60,415 nucleotides of DNA. Source: Heterostelium multicystogenum. Taxonomy: Eukaryota > Evosea > Eumycetozoa > Acytosteliales > Acytosteliaceae. Position 1 is the stretch's first letter, and every line of letters begins with the position of its first letter. Shown piece by piece: positions 34,858-44,522 of this stretch. The position numbers and the translations under genes were made by a program. The stretch covers positions 1-60,415 of the forward strand of contig RCNN01000180.1 in the NCBI GenBank assembly GCA_003667245.1, written 5' to 3'. The notes below the pieces were generated by a model. It was not told where the DNA came from and did no database searches. It saw only the letters and a list, made by a program, of their open reading frames with translations.

Positions 34858-35655
34858 TTATTGTTGTTGTTGAGTTGGTGCATTCTTTAAATCTAAGAAA
34901 GGATGCCATAAACCTTGAATTGTATCTGTCTTTTTTAATGTAACGATCTCCAAACTTCTTTGGTTTAAAACCAGATGTATCTCTTAGATTTTGTAAATGT
35001 TTAATAATCTTCTCTTCTTCTCTTCCACGCAATGGTACATATTTCTCTTTCCTGATACTGTATAATATTATGATTTGATTTTGATTAGTTAAGTTCAAAA
35101 GTGATAAATTTTCCATTGTACAATCGTCAACTATCATATCAATCTTCCTATTTCCCTTTTAATCTCCTTCTTCCTTTTTCCTTAAATGTGCTGCAATTAG
35201 AGTCCATGGATTATCTACAAGTCAAATTAAATCTAATTCTATTCTTCTAATGATTCAGTGTTTCGCATCCTCGTGCAGATTCAATTCAAAAGAGTTGTTG
35301 AAAGGGATACGCAAAGTAAGAGGATTGATATGTTTCATTGACATAGATTTGTGCTGCTGTGACGATGGATATTTACAATAAGTTGCAGTTACAGATGGAT
35401 GTGCTCCACTGACAACCTTCTCTTCAAAATTCAATCTGTGGGTTGGCTGCTTTAAATTCATTCAATTCTTTTGGTAAAATGTTTCTAAGTCATAGTAATT
35501 AAGTGAAGTTAGATGAAACATTTCTATTTTGAGTGAACAAGTCGTTGCTGCATTCTGCATTCATTCTGTTCATACCTTAAGTATTTACTGCTACCAGAGT
35601 GCTCACAATAAGTGATACACATCTTCTTGAGCTGCCATACACCGTTTCTCGACAT
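34858..35655 (-). CDS. mrpl43: Mitochondrial ribosomal protein mL43
   Basis: A large-subunit protein of the mitochondrial ribosome with the L51/S25/CI-B8 thioredoxin-like fold. It starts MSRNGVWQLKKMCITYCEHSGSS at 35655. A donor follows KYLR. The next block (QPTHRLNFEEKVVSGAHPSVTATYC) is the conserved central strand-loop. The last block (EKYVPLRGREEEKIIKHLQNLRDTSGFKPKK) leads, after a one-base shift in an A run near 34930, to IQGLWHPF, the family's C-terminal hallmark (S-IQG-WHPF), and a TAA at 34858-34860. Between 35060 and 35380 lies a further coding-like stretch with stops that I cannot place; it may be a long intron or an extra exon. Divergent to uL4m. Confidence 0.75.
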
Positions 35656-35961
35656 TATATATATAGTAGTATTGGTATTGAAGATATTAATAATACCAAA
35701 TAGTTGTTGCGGTAATAATAATAGTATTATTAGTATGCAGTTTGATCAGTTTTTCGTTTTATTTTTTTAACAATTTTTCATAGCATTGAACAATGACCAC
35801 AGTAACGTTGATATGATGTATCAAAATTGAAAGCAAATAGTTTTTTTTGAATTTTTGACAATTTTCATACGATTGAAACTATTGTGATCACTTTCGACTA
35901 ATTGTTTGTTGTTGCATACGCTTTAATATTGTATACGTTAGGTGGTGTGTCGTCGACAATC
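35656..35961. promoter_or_regulatory. Shared divergent promoter of mL43 and uL4m
   Basis: About 306 bp separate the start codons of two mitochondrial ribosomal protein genes transcribed away from each other. It is AT-rich with T runs (35756-35777) and no other gene. A shared control region is inferred from the layout only. Confidence 0.5.
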
Positions 35962-37143
35962 ATGATTGGAATCAAATCACTTGCCAACTTTAGAGTTGGC
36001 TCTCAAATGTGCATGAATAGCTTGCGTGGTGCAACCAACACCGCCAGCTTGAATGGTGTCATCTCGAGCTTCTCCTCCTTCAATATAAAATATGCATGGT
36101 CAACTCAGCAACAGCAGCAACAGCAGCAGCATATCCAGAAGCAACAGCAATATATATAATATTAGATCATATACAACTACAGCAGCAGCCGCCGCAGCAC
36201 CAAATTTAGATAAAAACAACTACACAGACTACCAACACCACCTCAGAACACTACAATCCAAATACCATTTTACAATCATCATTTTCAGTACCAGTCGTTA
36301 ACTTTTAAATCAAAGGCAGTTGTTGGTGAAATCCAATTATTAAAGAGTATTTTTTCTGTACCATTAAGGTAAGCTCTCATCAATACTTTGTCACTCCAAT
36401 CATCAAGATGACGATTAGGAATTGGAGTGAATCATAAGCTGAATACAAATGGAAACTAATGGAAATCAATCGATCAATCTCTATCACTCAATCATCAAAC
36501 AAACAAATATCAATCAATCATTATAGAGTTGATCTTTTACATAGAATCGTTCGTTGGCAAAGAGCCAAAGCAATGCAAGGTACCCATTATGCACAAAATA
36601 TGGGTGATATAGATAGAACAAACAAGAAGCCAATTTCACAGAAAGGAACTGGTCGTGCTCGTCAAGGTACCAATCATGCCATCCAAATGAAAGGTGGAGC
36701 TAGAGCTTTCCCACCCCAAACCAAGAGATCACTCTTTTTCATTACCAAAGAAGGTATGTTCATCAAAATTTCAGCATCGACCACTGCTTCATATTAATCA
36801 CAGGCATACCATGCTTATAACTATAATTCAGGTTCGTCAACTTTGTCTTAAAGTTGCATTGTCAACAAAGTTGGCACAGAATAAATTGGTCATTGTAGAC
36901 AATCTCGATTTGGAATCACACAAGACAAAGGATTTGGAAGGAATGTTGCCAGAGTCATGGAAGCGTACTCTCATCACTGGAGCAGAGTTGGGAACCAAAT
37001 TGAACATGGCTGCTTTCAACATCAAGCGTCTCGATCTTCTACCAGAGCGTGGATTGAACGTTTACTCCATCCTTCAAGCAGAGACACTCGTTTTAGATAG
37101 AGCATCAATCGATAATATTCAAAAGAGACTTTCTGAAAAATAA
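35962..37143 (+). CDS. mrpl4: Mitochondrial ribosomal protein uL4m
   Basis: Large-subunit mitoribosomal protein of the L4 family, lining the exit tunnel. The N-terminus (MIGIKSLANFRVGSQM) looks like a mitochondrial presequence, followed by Gln- and Ala-rich stretches. The uL4 domain has SVPLRVDLLHRIVRWQRAK, the tunnel loop KPISQKGTGRARQGTNHA, then HPKPRDHSFSLPKKVRQLCLK and a C-terminal block LVIVDNLDLESHKTKDLEGM and FNIKRLDLLPERGLNVYSIL. Introns: 36369-36526 (158 nt, with a strong hairpin) and about 36754-36831, both in phase. One extra C in TTTCCCACCCC near 36706 and shifts near 36150 and 36245 must be allowed for. Stop 37141-37143. Confidence 0.85.
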
Positions 37144-37306
37144 ATTTAAAGTCAACACCCATTTAACACCTCCTTACATAAGCCACCCAAGACATTTCGA
37201 CAATAACAACAACAACCACAACAACACAACAAACAATAAACAACATTCAATGATAAATTAAGTTAACTAATATACAATAGTAGTAGTACTATTACTTCCT
37301 TTATTA

Positions 37307-37825
37307 CTAATACATTCTAGGCTGCTCAATAACACCAATACATAGCTTCTCCATCATTGCTTCGAAATTTACCCATCCGTGTCTAAATTCTATTGATTGC
37401 GTTTATTTGTTTGTTTGGTTGTTTGTTTTATTAGTATGCTTGTTCTCCTGTTGTTCTTGTAGTGTGACAATAGGATATGATTGTACTTACCAAACATTCT
37501 TGTGCAATCTTTACCAGCAGCACGCTCCAGTTGAATATCACCTCCAGGATGATATGTGAAATATGGAGTTATGTCATATACTCTTCCTTTATATACAGTC
37601 CAAGCGTCTTCTTTTGTAGAGTGCCGCTTTAGCTCTTCAATTGAAATTGGTGTCGTTCTGTATTGATGCTTTGTCGAAGTTGCAGCTATTGGCTGCTTCT
37701 GCAATCTCATCCAATCTAATTGACTATGACCATGTTGAAGTGGTACCTTTTGTTTTTGTCTCTTCCCACTTGCCTTCTCTTCAATTTTCAAATTCAGTTG
37801 GTAACAACTCTGGATATCCTTCCAT
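37307..37825 (-). CDS. Cytochrome b5-domain protein, NCB5OR/CYB5D-like
   Basis: A short haem-binding protein. The motif order LQHGHSQLDWMRLQ, then PISIEELKRHSTKEDAW, YDITPYFTYHPGGDIQLERAAGKDCTRMF matches the cytochrome b5 domain of NCB5OR (CYB5R4), including its upstream G-x-DW segment. HPGG holds the first haem-ligand His. After an intron (donor GTAAGT following RMF) the last exon has HGWVNFEAMMEKLCIGVI, with the second haem His, and stops at 37307. No b5-reductase or CS domain follows, so it is a single-domain protein of ~135 residues. The start MEGYPELLP at 37825 needs a one-base change near 37785. The final splice junction also needs one base. Confidence 0.72.
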
Positions 37826-38637
37826 TATTTATCTATCTATCTATTTCTGTATGCTAATCAATATAATACTTATTATATACCTCACAAGTGATCAAAAGAA
37901 TGACTATTCAGATTTGGACAAGTCAAATCTTCATTAATCAAATGATTAGTTGTCAAAACAAAAAAGTAAAAAAAACAATTGTTCCAAGATGAAAACTCTT
38001 CTGTGGAAGCAATCTAGTTCTATTAGTCTAAGTTACAAATCTATCTATTTGTCTATCTATAGAGAGCAATAACTATTATTTATTTAAATCATTTCAATAT
38101 TATGATAGATCAATTCAGCGTTGATGATGGAACTAACTAACAAGGCTGATCTTGCAAACAAGAGTTGCACTAACAGTGAACAACTAAACAAAACAAAATA
38201 AATTAGAAATTTAATTTAATTTTTCTGATACCATTTATTGGGATTAGAATATGTAAGTATCGTGAGATAAGCTGGAGCTACCTGTGCCTCAACAGGGCTC
38301 TGACGAATATTTTTTTGTTTTTTCGTTTTGTTGATTTTTTTTTTTTTTTTTTTGCCTTATTTATTTTTTTAATCAAGCATTAATGTGCTATTGATTATTA
38401 TTGAAAAACACAAACACTGCCCTCTCCGTCTCCTTCACACTTTTCTCTCTCTTTTTATGTATCTTTAAAACAAGATTTAAGAAATAGAAAAACAAGAATC
38501 AATCAATTGTAGACGACTACCTATTTTCTTTATCTATATATATATTTTATATTTGTATATTGTTTGTTTACTTTTATATTTATATATTTTGTTGTTGTTG
38601 TTTTGTGTTTGTTGTTTCAGGTCACATAGCGAGTGAT
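37826..38637. other. Intergenic, AT-rich, divergent promoters
   Basis: Between the cytochrome b5 gene (minus) and the BTB gene (plus). It has a CTAT repeat near 37830 and a long T run at 38335-38353. A possible 5' UTR intron ends with TTTCAG at 38620, just before the BTB start. Confidence 0.45.
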
Positions 38638-40255
38638 ATGATAGAATCATATTTCAAGAATGGATTCAAAGAATATTGTGAGAATAACAGGTTTTCAGAT
38701 GTAAAGCTACGTTGTGGTGATCAGGAGTACAACGTCCATAGAATCATTCTGGCGTACAGCTCCGAGTACTTTGCGACGTTGCTGTCGAGCGAGTTTCGTG
38801 AGTCTTCGCAGCCAGTCATTGAGCTTCGTCAGCCTGATCCGCACAATGTGTTCCGCGAGGTCTTGATGTTCATGTACGACGGACGTGTTTCTCATCTCAC
38901 CGGACAACGTCATACCTCTCCTCTCGATGGCCAAATATTACATCATATCAGCACTGACCACTCTCTGCCTTCAGTATCTTGAGAGTCATTTACACCGTGA
39001 GAACGTGATCACCATCTTGAAGTCATCGATTTCATTTCACTTTGACGACATAGTCGATCGTTGTCTCTATATAGTCGCCAAGAATTTCCCATATATATGT
39101 GAATCTATAAATATAAACAATAGTAATAATAACAACAACAGCATCAGCAACGACAATAATAACTACTTTAAATTCCTTCCACCTCCCATATTCCTAAATC
39201 TATTAAAACAACCATATCTAGTTGTAAAGAATGAATATAGTTTATATCAAATAGTTACCAATTTCATCAACTATTACAAAGGTATATGTAATAGTAGTAA
39301 TAACAATAACAATAATAATAATAATAATAATAGTAATAATTTAAGTTTAAGTAATAGTAGTGTAGACAATAGTTATAATAATAGTTTTGGATATAGTTAT
39401 AAATTTGAACATAGTGATATTGTAGAGTTAATGAGCCAGATTAGATATATTTTGGATGACATATGATCAGTTATTAGAGATTTCATCAAATCCATTGGTA
39501 CCCAAAAGAGATATTAATTGAAACATTTATGGAACGCCTGAAAAAATATGAACCACACGATCTTTCTAACGAATCACCCATTTCTCATTCCAGGTATGTG
39601 CATAAATATCATTTCAATGTTTACATTGACTTACTTACTCTAGATATCATAATAGATTCCTACCTAGACCTCCTCAATCAATATTGTTTGAATATAGCTT
39701 TGATTTCGACAATAAAGGTATAATATACTGGATTGCAACTAATGGATTGAAAGATAAATGGACAAATCCACATCTGTCGTCAAAGATAAAGGTAATTCAA
39801 TCTAAAATGTCATTGTAGTTGTCAGCTAACTAATTCACGAATCTAGATCACCTCTTCCAGTGTTGATAAAGGAAATCATTATGATATGGTAGAGTTGTCA
39901 CCTTGCGCATTTTGGACAAAAGACGTACCTGCATCATGGGTAACTATTGATCTTGGACCAAATAGATCGGTAATACCAATGTATTATACAATTAGACATG
40001 GTTTCTTCAAGTCTGACAGTTTGAGGACTTGGGATTTTCAAGGTTCAGTTCACGGTGAACAATGGACCGTTTCTAAAGAGACACACCAACGACACCTCAC
40101 TCAATCTCAAGTATGCAACTCATACTTGGCAAATCCAAGGTGTGACAACAGCATACCGATATTTTAGAATATTACAAACAGGAAAGAATTCAAACAACAG
40201 AAATTTCTTATTGTTGGGTGGTTTTGAAATCTATGGCGAACTTCTACAGAGCTAA
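38638..40255 (+). CDS. BTB-BACK protein with C-terminal discoidin-like (F5/8C-type) domain
   Basis: The start MIESYFKNGF leads into a BTB domain (FSDVKLRCGDQEYNVHRIIL; SSEYFATLLSSEFRESSQ). A BACK-like helical region follows (YLESHLHRENVITILKSS; CLYIVAKNFPYICE) with two poly-Asn inserts. The C-terminal ~150 residues form a beta-sandwich domain of the type fused to BTB and HECT proteins: FWTKDVPASWVTIDLGPNR, YTIRHGFFKSDSLRTWDFQGS, TWQIQGV...YRYFRILQTG and FLLLGGFEIYGE. It probably acts as a cullin-3 substrate adaptor, inferred from the BTB-BACK layout. Frame changes are needed near 38915, 39450, 39590 and 40090, and an intron lies near 39793-39845. About 500 residues. Confidence 0.75.
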
Positions 40256-40701
40256 CATTCAACCAAAGAAAATATCAACAACAATAATAATATGAACAAA
40301 TACAATGTAATTTAATAGTCAACTCTGCAACAGGGATAAATAATAAACAGAATAGAAATAAATCTATCAATAGTATATTATAAGATTTTTTAAGGAAGCA
40401 AACAGAACATCATTGAACTTGTAACCAAAATCCCAAATCCATGAAACTGTGACTTAGTTAGACCCATCTAATTTGGTGTTAGTTATTGTGTCTATCTATC
40501 CCATAAGAACATAATATATAATTTAGATAATCTTTAAATAATGAATCATTTAATGAGTTCCAAAACTCATTAACTCTTTTGTATTATATACAAAATAGCT
40601 GTATTCAATGATGATTGAACTTTTAAAATCATATGATTACATTTGAACAAATTTCGATGGAATCATCAGCCAAATGATCGTGTAATTTAAAAAATTCTTT
40701 A
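40256..40701. other. Intergenic between convergent genes
   Basis: 3' UTRs of the BTB gene and pigH. It holds a perfect inverted repeat AATGAGTT-CCAA-AACTCATT at about 40551-40570, and a DUSE-like ATCCCATAA (40498-40506) about 45 nt before it. No Class I RNA motif follows. Confidence 0.4.
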
Positions 40702-41355
40702 TTATTCTTCGGGTTCGCCATATACTAATGATCTTGTTCCTCTATATATCTTTAAGAGTACATTGATTCTTGGTATCAGGTCATCGAATGCCAAAACCAT
40801 CTTTTGCTTTCCTTCCACAATAAATGCCATATAAAATATAACTCTGTATCTTGATATACCTTCATTGATGATGATTGATTGTATTTTAGGTTTTTTCAAT
40901 GAATCTAGTTGATTCTCCAATGAAGTAGTATTTCTTTCGTAGCTGTACACCCAATTCTCTGATAACTGTGAGTGATTCTGTAAATGATCATTTATATTTT
41001 AGTTGATAGATTCATTGAATGGGAGACGACTGTCAATCTTTAGTAGTCGCTACATACCTTCTCTAACAATAAATAACTTTAAAAACAAACGTACCGATAC
41101 GACGACCGATAAAACTATAAACATAAACGACTGCAGTACAAAGTAGTCATTGACAACCAGATAGTATATGTGCAGTGCCAGTGCAATAAATAATATGTAA
41201 TCGAATAGATATATAATGGTTTTACTCTTTCTGGTGACTCTATATTCTTTTACATCGTTGTTTATATGTATACAATCAAAGATATATTTATTACTAACGA
41301 CACTGTCTAATATATTAGTGTTTGCATTACTACCACTACTGTTGCTATTTGTCAT
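40702..41355 (-). CDS. pigH: PIG-H, GPI-GlcNAc transferase subunit
   Basis: PIG-H is part of the ER complex (with PIG-A, C, P, Q) that adds GlcNAc to phosphatidylinositol, the first step of GPI-anchor synthesis. Exon 1 is 41058-41355; it encodes a Ser/Asn-rich start and two hydrophobic segments (YLFDYILFIALALHIYYLVV; SFMFIVLSVVVSVRLFLKLF). Exon 2 is 40702-40977 and encodes the PIG-H domain: ESLTVIRELGVQL, then IQSIIINEGISRYRVIFYMA, and IPRINVLLKIYRGTR. The intron is 80 nt and in phase. One base in a six-T run at 40891-40896 (A run on the coding strand) must be dropped or added. Size (~190 aa) and topology fit the family. Confidence 0.85.
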
Positions 41356-42027
41356 TCTTATGATTCATAAATTGTAGCTCATCTATCAGCTGGTATCGAT
41401 GGAACAGATCTTCAAAGAGCAATGGATGGACTCTTTAATCAAAATTTGTTCATACACAAAAAATTTTGTTTTTTTTGACCACCCATATGACAAATGAACC
41501 AAACACATTATGTCTAAATTTTTCATGTTCCAGAGAGTTTAATAAATTAAAAGGTTGACTTTTTCTGGTTCTTTTGGATTTTAAAGATCTTCCAAATATT
41601 TTATTGAAAATTATTATGATGATAGTGATCTATCAATAATGATTGAGGAATTATCTGTATTTAGAAATTTAAAAACTCAATTCAATACTACTTAAAACAA
41701 GAAAACAAAAGAACCAGAAAATCAACCTTTGGATTTTTAAATAATGGACTCAATCACTTTAACAAGTATTATCAAATTAACTTGATTAACAAGAATTTTA
41801 ATCTGTGGTAACAATTATCCCCATTTTCAAACTTCTTCAAGTCCGATAAAACTCAAATCTTTAATTCCACCCAGGGACTTCTAGAGTCTATTATTATACA
41901 TTAGTTTATTTGGTTTTTGTTTTTTTTTTTTTTTTGATTGATAAACAGTTAATAATTCAGTCATTCATTCTTGATTGATCATGATTTTAATGTATTACTG
42001 TGATAAATTATGGATTATTTTACTATT
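41356..42027. other. Intergenic with a long inverted repeat and possible F-box remnant
   Basis: Upstream of pigH and downstream of the CARMIL-like gene. It contains the inverted repeat at 41551-41731 listed separately. Between the arms a short KDLPNILLKI-like reading resembles the start of an F-box but is soon stopped. A T run lies at 41917-41935. Confidence 0.4.
41551..41731. repeat. 26-bp inverted repeat flanking ~130 bp
   Basis: AAGGTTGACTTTTTCTGGTT and the next six bases (41551-41576) pair with the reverse complement of 41706-41731 with only one or two mismatches. The enclosed ~130 bp is AT-rich. It could be a MITE-like element, a relic of an inverted gene duplication, or a source of hairpin RNA. 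Confidence 0.5.
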
Positions 42028-44238
42028 TTATATTTGTTCTTCAACTAGACCATCTGATGAGGATGTTGGTGCCGGTTTGCTTTGTATGGTTGGAGTGCTA
42101 CCAGATTGGGGTGAGCTGAGAGAGGCATTTTTCATGGATTGTGAGATGGCTACCTCGGCACGTTGTCTTTCTCTTGCCTTGTTAATTACATCCTTCATCT
42201 TTCTAAGATTGTTGTTGATGATTTGTGATTGGATTTCCGATGCCAACTGGGTGACTCTTTGTTGTACAGTTGTGGTTGAGTCTCCGAGTTTCAAACGCTC
42301 CTTGATCAATTGCATGGCTGGTGAGTTCTCTGGCAACTTTAATACCTCACCAACGTCCAAAACTGGCAGTGGCATATGTAGCAGTGTTTGGTTACGACGG
42401 AATCCCATGGAGAAATACTCCATACCTACGGTGGTAGTAAGGTTCTCATCCCAGTAGATGGTACGAATAGTCTTGTTGACTTGAATGACACGACCCAGGG
42501 CAATGGCAAGATCGTCACCTGCATGGTGACCACTGATGTCTATTTCAAAGATAGTGTCGTTCTTGAGGAATGCTTGGACAAGTGGGATAATCTCGAGCTT
42601 CAAACGACCATGGCTGCTACCAGCAATATGAAGTGACTCCAATGGACAGAGGGCAAAGGCATTTGGCGAAATCAACTGTACCAAGGCTTTAATTGCATTG
42701 GCAGCAGAGGCAGAGCTATTTCCCTTGATTGACTGAGTTACTCTGGTGAGGGAGAGGGTTTGAGAGATAAAGTCAGTTGGGGTGGCACTGCCAAGGTTTC
42801 TGTTGATGAACAGATGCTTCAACTTTGGCAGGGTTGTTCTCATGAGAGTGTCGACTAGTGTCAAGATACCCTCTTCACCCAATTCATTATCGCTGAGATC
42901 CAATCTCATAAGATTGGGGGTGGCGCTCAAAATGGTGTTGATAGCCGATACTGGCATTAGAGTGGATCCCATATCCAAGTCTGCCAAATTTGGTGTGATG
43001 AGTTGGAAGAATGCTGCCAAGTTGTCAAAGTCTGCCTTTGAAGATGTATTTAGCTTGTTGTATGAGAGATCCAATCTGGTGATGACTCTAGTTTCCTTTG
43101 AACGCTGAATGTTTGCTGCTGGCTTCAAACTAGACCAAGCGATCGAGCAATTTGACATTTCAAAGTGTTTGAGTGAGACAGCCTCTGCCAAGAAGCTGAC
43201 TACCTCAGCTCCACTCTCTTCAATCTTATTTCCACTGACTGAAAGGAACTTAATGTTCTTGCTGATCCACTTGTTTTCTCTGAGAGTCTTGAACAACAAT
43301 GCCATACCTTGCTTTCCAATACCACATTTAGAGAGATTGATACTCTGTATTTCGTGGCCGACTGTGGCCAACCAATCGTTGCAAAGTCCCATGGTACCAC
43401 GATCTTCGATGGCATTGCAGGAAAGATCGATAGTATGTACATAGTTGTTCATTGCCATTGTCATCCATGTTTCAGGAGTAATCCAACTCTCACGTGCATT
43501 GATGTTTTGGAGAACGAGTTTTGAAATCTTCTTGTTGGTCTGGAGTGTTGCATTGAGACTCAAGATACCATCGTTGCTGACTTTGCAGCTTGGATTATTA
43601 AAGATTGAAATAGACTCGAACCAACTGTTGTACTTGAGTGCTTCGATCATTGCCTTACCTTGTGCAGGAGTGGGTGTCTCTGGCCAATCAGAGAGATTGA
43701 AGTCACGGATGTTGTTTGCTTCATAGAGGTTGTTGATCTCCCAGCAGATGTCATCACGCACTGGAATTCCATAGAAGTCCGACACACAACGATAGGTCTG
43801 AGCGAATCCGTAGCATGGACCAATGTCTTTGGCCGAAGCTTGGTCAGCACCTGGCATACCAGGGAAATTCAGCGAGAACATCTTCTTGATGGCCAAAGAC
43901 AGCTCGTCAAGCTTGCTTTGCACCGAATTGAACTGAATGACAGCGTTACGAAGCTTGATAGTGACGACACCGTCGGCGGGAGTGTACTCGACGACATCCA
44001 AGAGATGTCCGTCCGAGACAAACTTACCATTGCTAGAAAATATCGACAAACGGAACGCGGTAACAACCAGCAATCTTTCCTCTTCCGTTTGCTTAGCATT
44101 GATCTCCCAAACTTTTTTCTTTTTCAAATCTGTAAATACACCACTGAACAAGATGTCTCTTGGTGATCGAACACCTTTATTTACCAAATATGTTTCAATT
44201 GATTCTAATATCATAATAATAATAATGGTTAAGATCAT
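42028..44238 (-). CDS. CARMIL-like protein: PH-like domain plus leucine-rich repeats, no capping-protein-binding tail
   Basis: CARMIL proteins bind and uncouple actin capping protein and link it to myosin I. This one has the N-terminal CARMIL PH-like domain (KVWEINAKQTEEERLLVVTA; LLDVVEYTPADGVVTIKLRN). A long leucine-rich-repeat solenoid follows (from NSWFESISIFNNPS at ~215 to TIFEIDISGHHAGDDLAIAL at ~610). A helical segment at ~640-705 (IKERLKLG...REREQRAEV region) matches the dimerisation part. It ends at residue 736 with a Ser/Pro-rich stretch. The proline-rich region and the capping-protein-interaction motif of the ~1,050-residue Dictyostelium CARMIL are missing, and no continuation is seen past the stop. 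One clean frame over 2.2 kb. The in-frame Met at 44214 is a more likely start than 44238, since the extra residues come from an ATT repeat. Confidence 0.85.
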   Translation of the reverse strand: MILTIIIIMILESIETYLVNKGVRSPRDILFSGVFTDLKKKKVWEINAKQTEEERLLVVTAFRLSIFSSNGKFVSDGHLLDVVEYTPADGVVTIKLRNAVIQFNSVQSKLDELSLAIKKMFSLNFPGMPGADQASAKDIGPCYGFAQTYRCVSDFYGIPVRDDICWEINNLYEANNIRDFNLSDWPETPTPAQGKAMIEALKYNSWFESISIFNNPSCKVSNDGILSLNATLQTNKKISKLVLQNINARESWITPETWMTMAMNNYVHTIDLSCNAIEDRGTMGLCNDWLATVGHEIQSINLSKCGIGKQGMALLFKTLRENKWISKNIKFLSVSGNKIEESGAEVVSFLAEAVSLKHFEMSNCSIAWSSLKPAANIQRSKETRVITRLDLSYNKLNTSSKADFDNLAAFFQLITPNLADLDMGSTLMPVSAINTILSATPNLMRLDLSDNELGEEGILTLVDTLMRTTLPKLKHLFINRNLGSATPTDFISQTLSLTRVTQSIKGNSSASAANAIKALVQLISPNAFALCPLESLHIAGSSHGRLKLEIIPLVQAFLKNDTIFEIDISGHHAGDDLAIALGRVIQVNKTIRTIYWDENLTTTVGMEYFSMGFRRNQTLLHMPLPVLDVGEVLKLPENSPAMQLIKERLKLGDSTTTVQQRVTQLASEIQSQIINNNLRKMKDVINKARERQRAEVAISQSMKNASLSSPQSGSTPTIQSKPAPTSSSDGLVEEQI

Positions 44239-44522
44239 ATTTAGCAGCTAGATGTTTATTCCTATGATTGATTGATTTCCATACTCTTTTCATTGATACC
44301 AAAAATGTTATTAGATGAACTCTGAGAGTAATCTAAATTGAGTACTAAATCTGTCATTATTACACTACTACTCTAATACTACTACTAATTTGGTCAACAA
44401 TATAAATAATGAATCTTTAAAATCTATACAAATAAGGTTGAGTTGATTAGAATGTACTATGTCACTTCAAATCATCACCATATTCACTAATTGAGTGTGT
44501 GTGAATTGTGTGAAACTAAAAA
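44239..44522. other. Intergenic
   Basis: Short AT-rich spacer between the CARMIL-like promoter and the 3' end of the S28 peptidase. Nothing seen. Confidence 0.4.

Noticed and set aside
40498..40570. Second DUSE-like element (ATCCCATAA) followed by a perfect 8-bp hairpin
   Set aside because: No Class I motif follows, the spacing is short and it lies in 3' UTR sequence between convergent genes.
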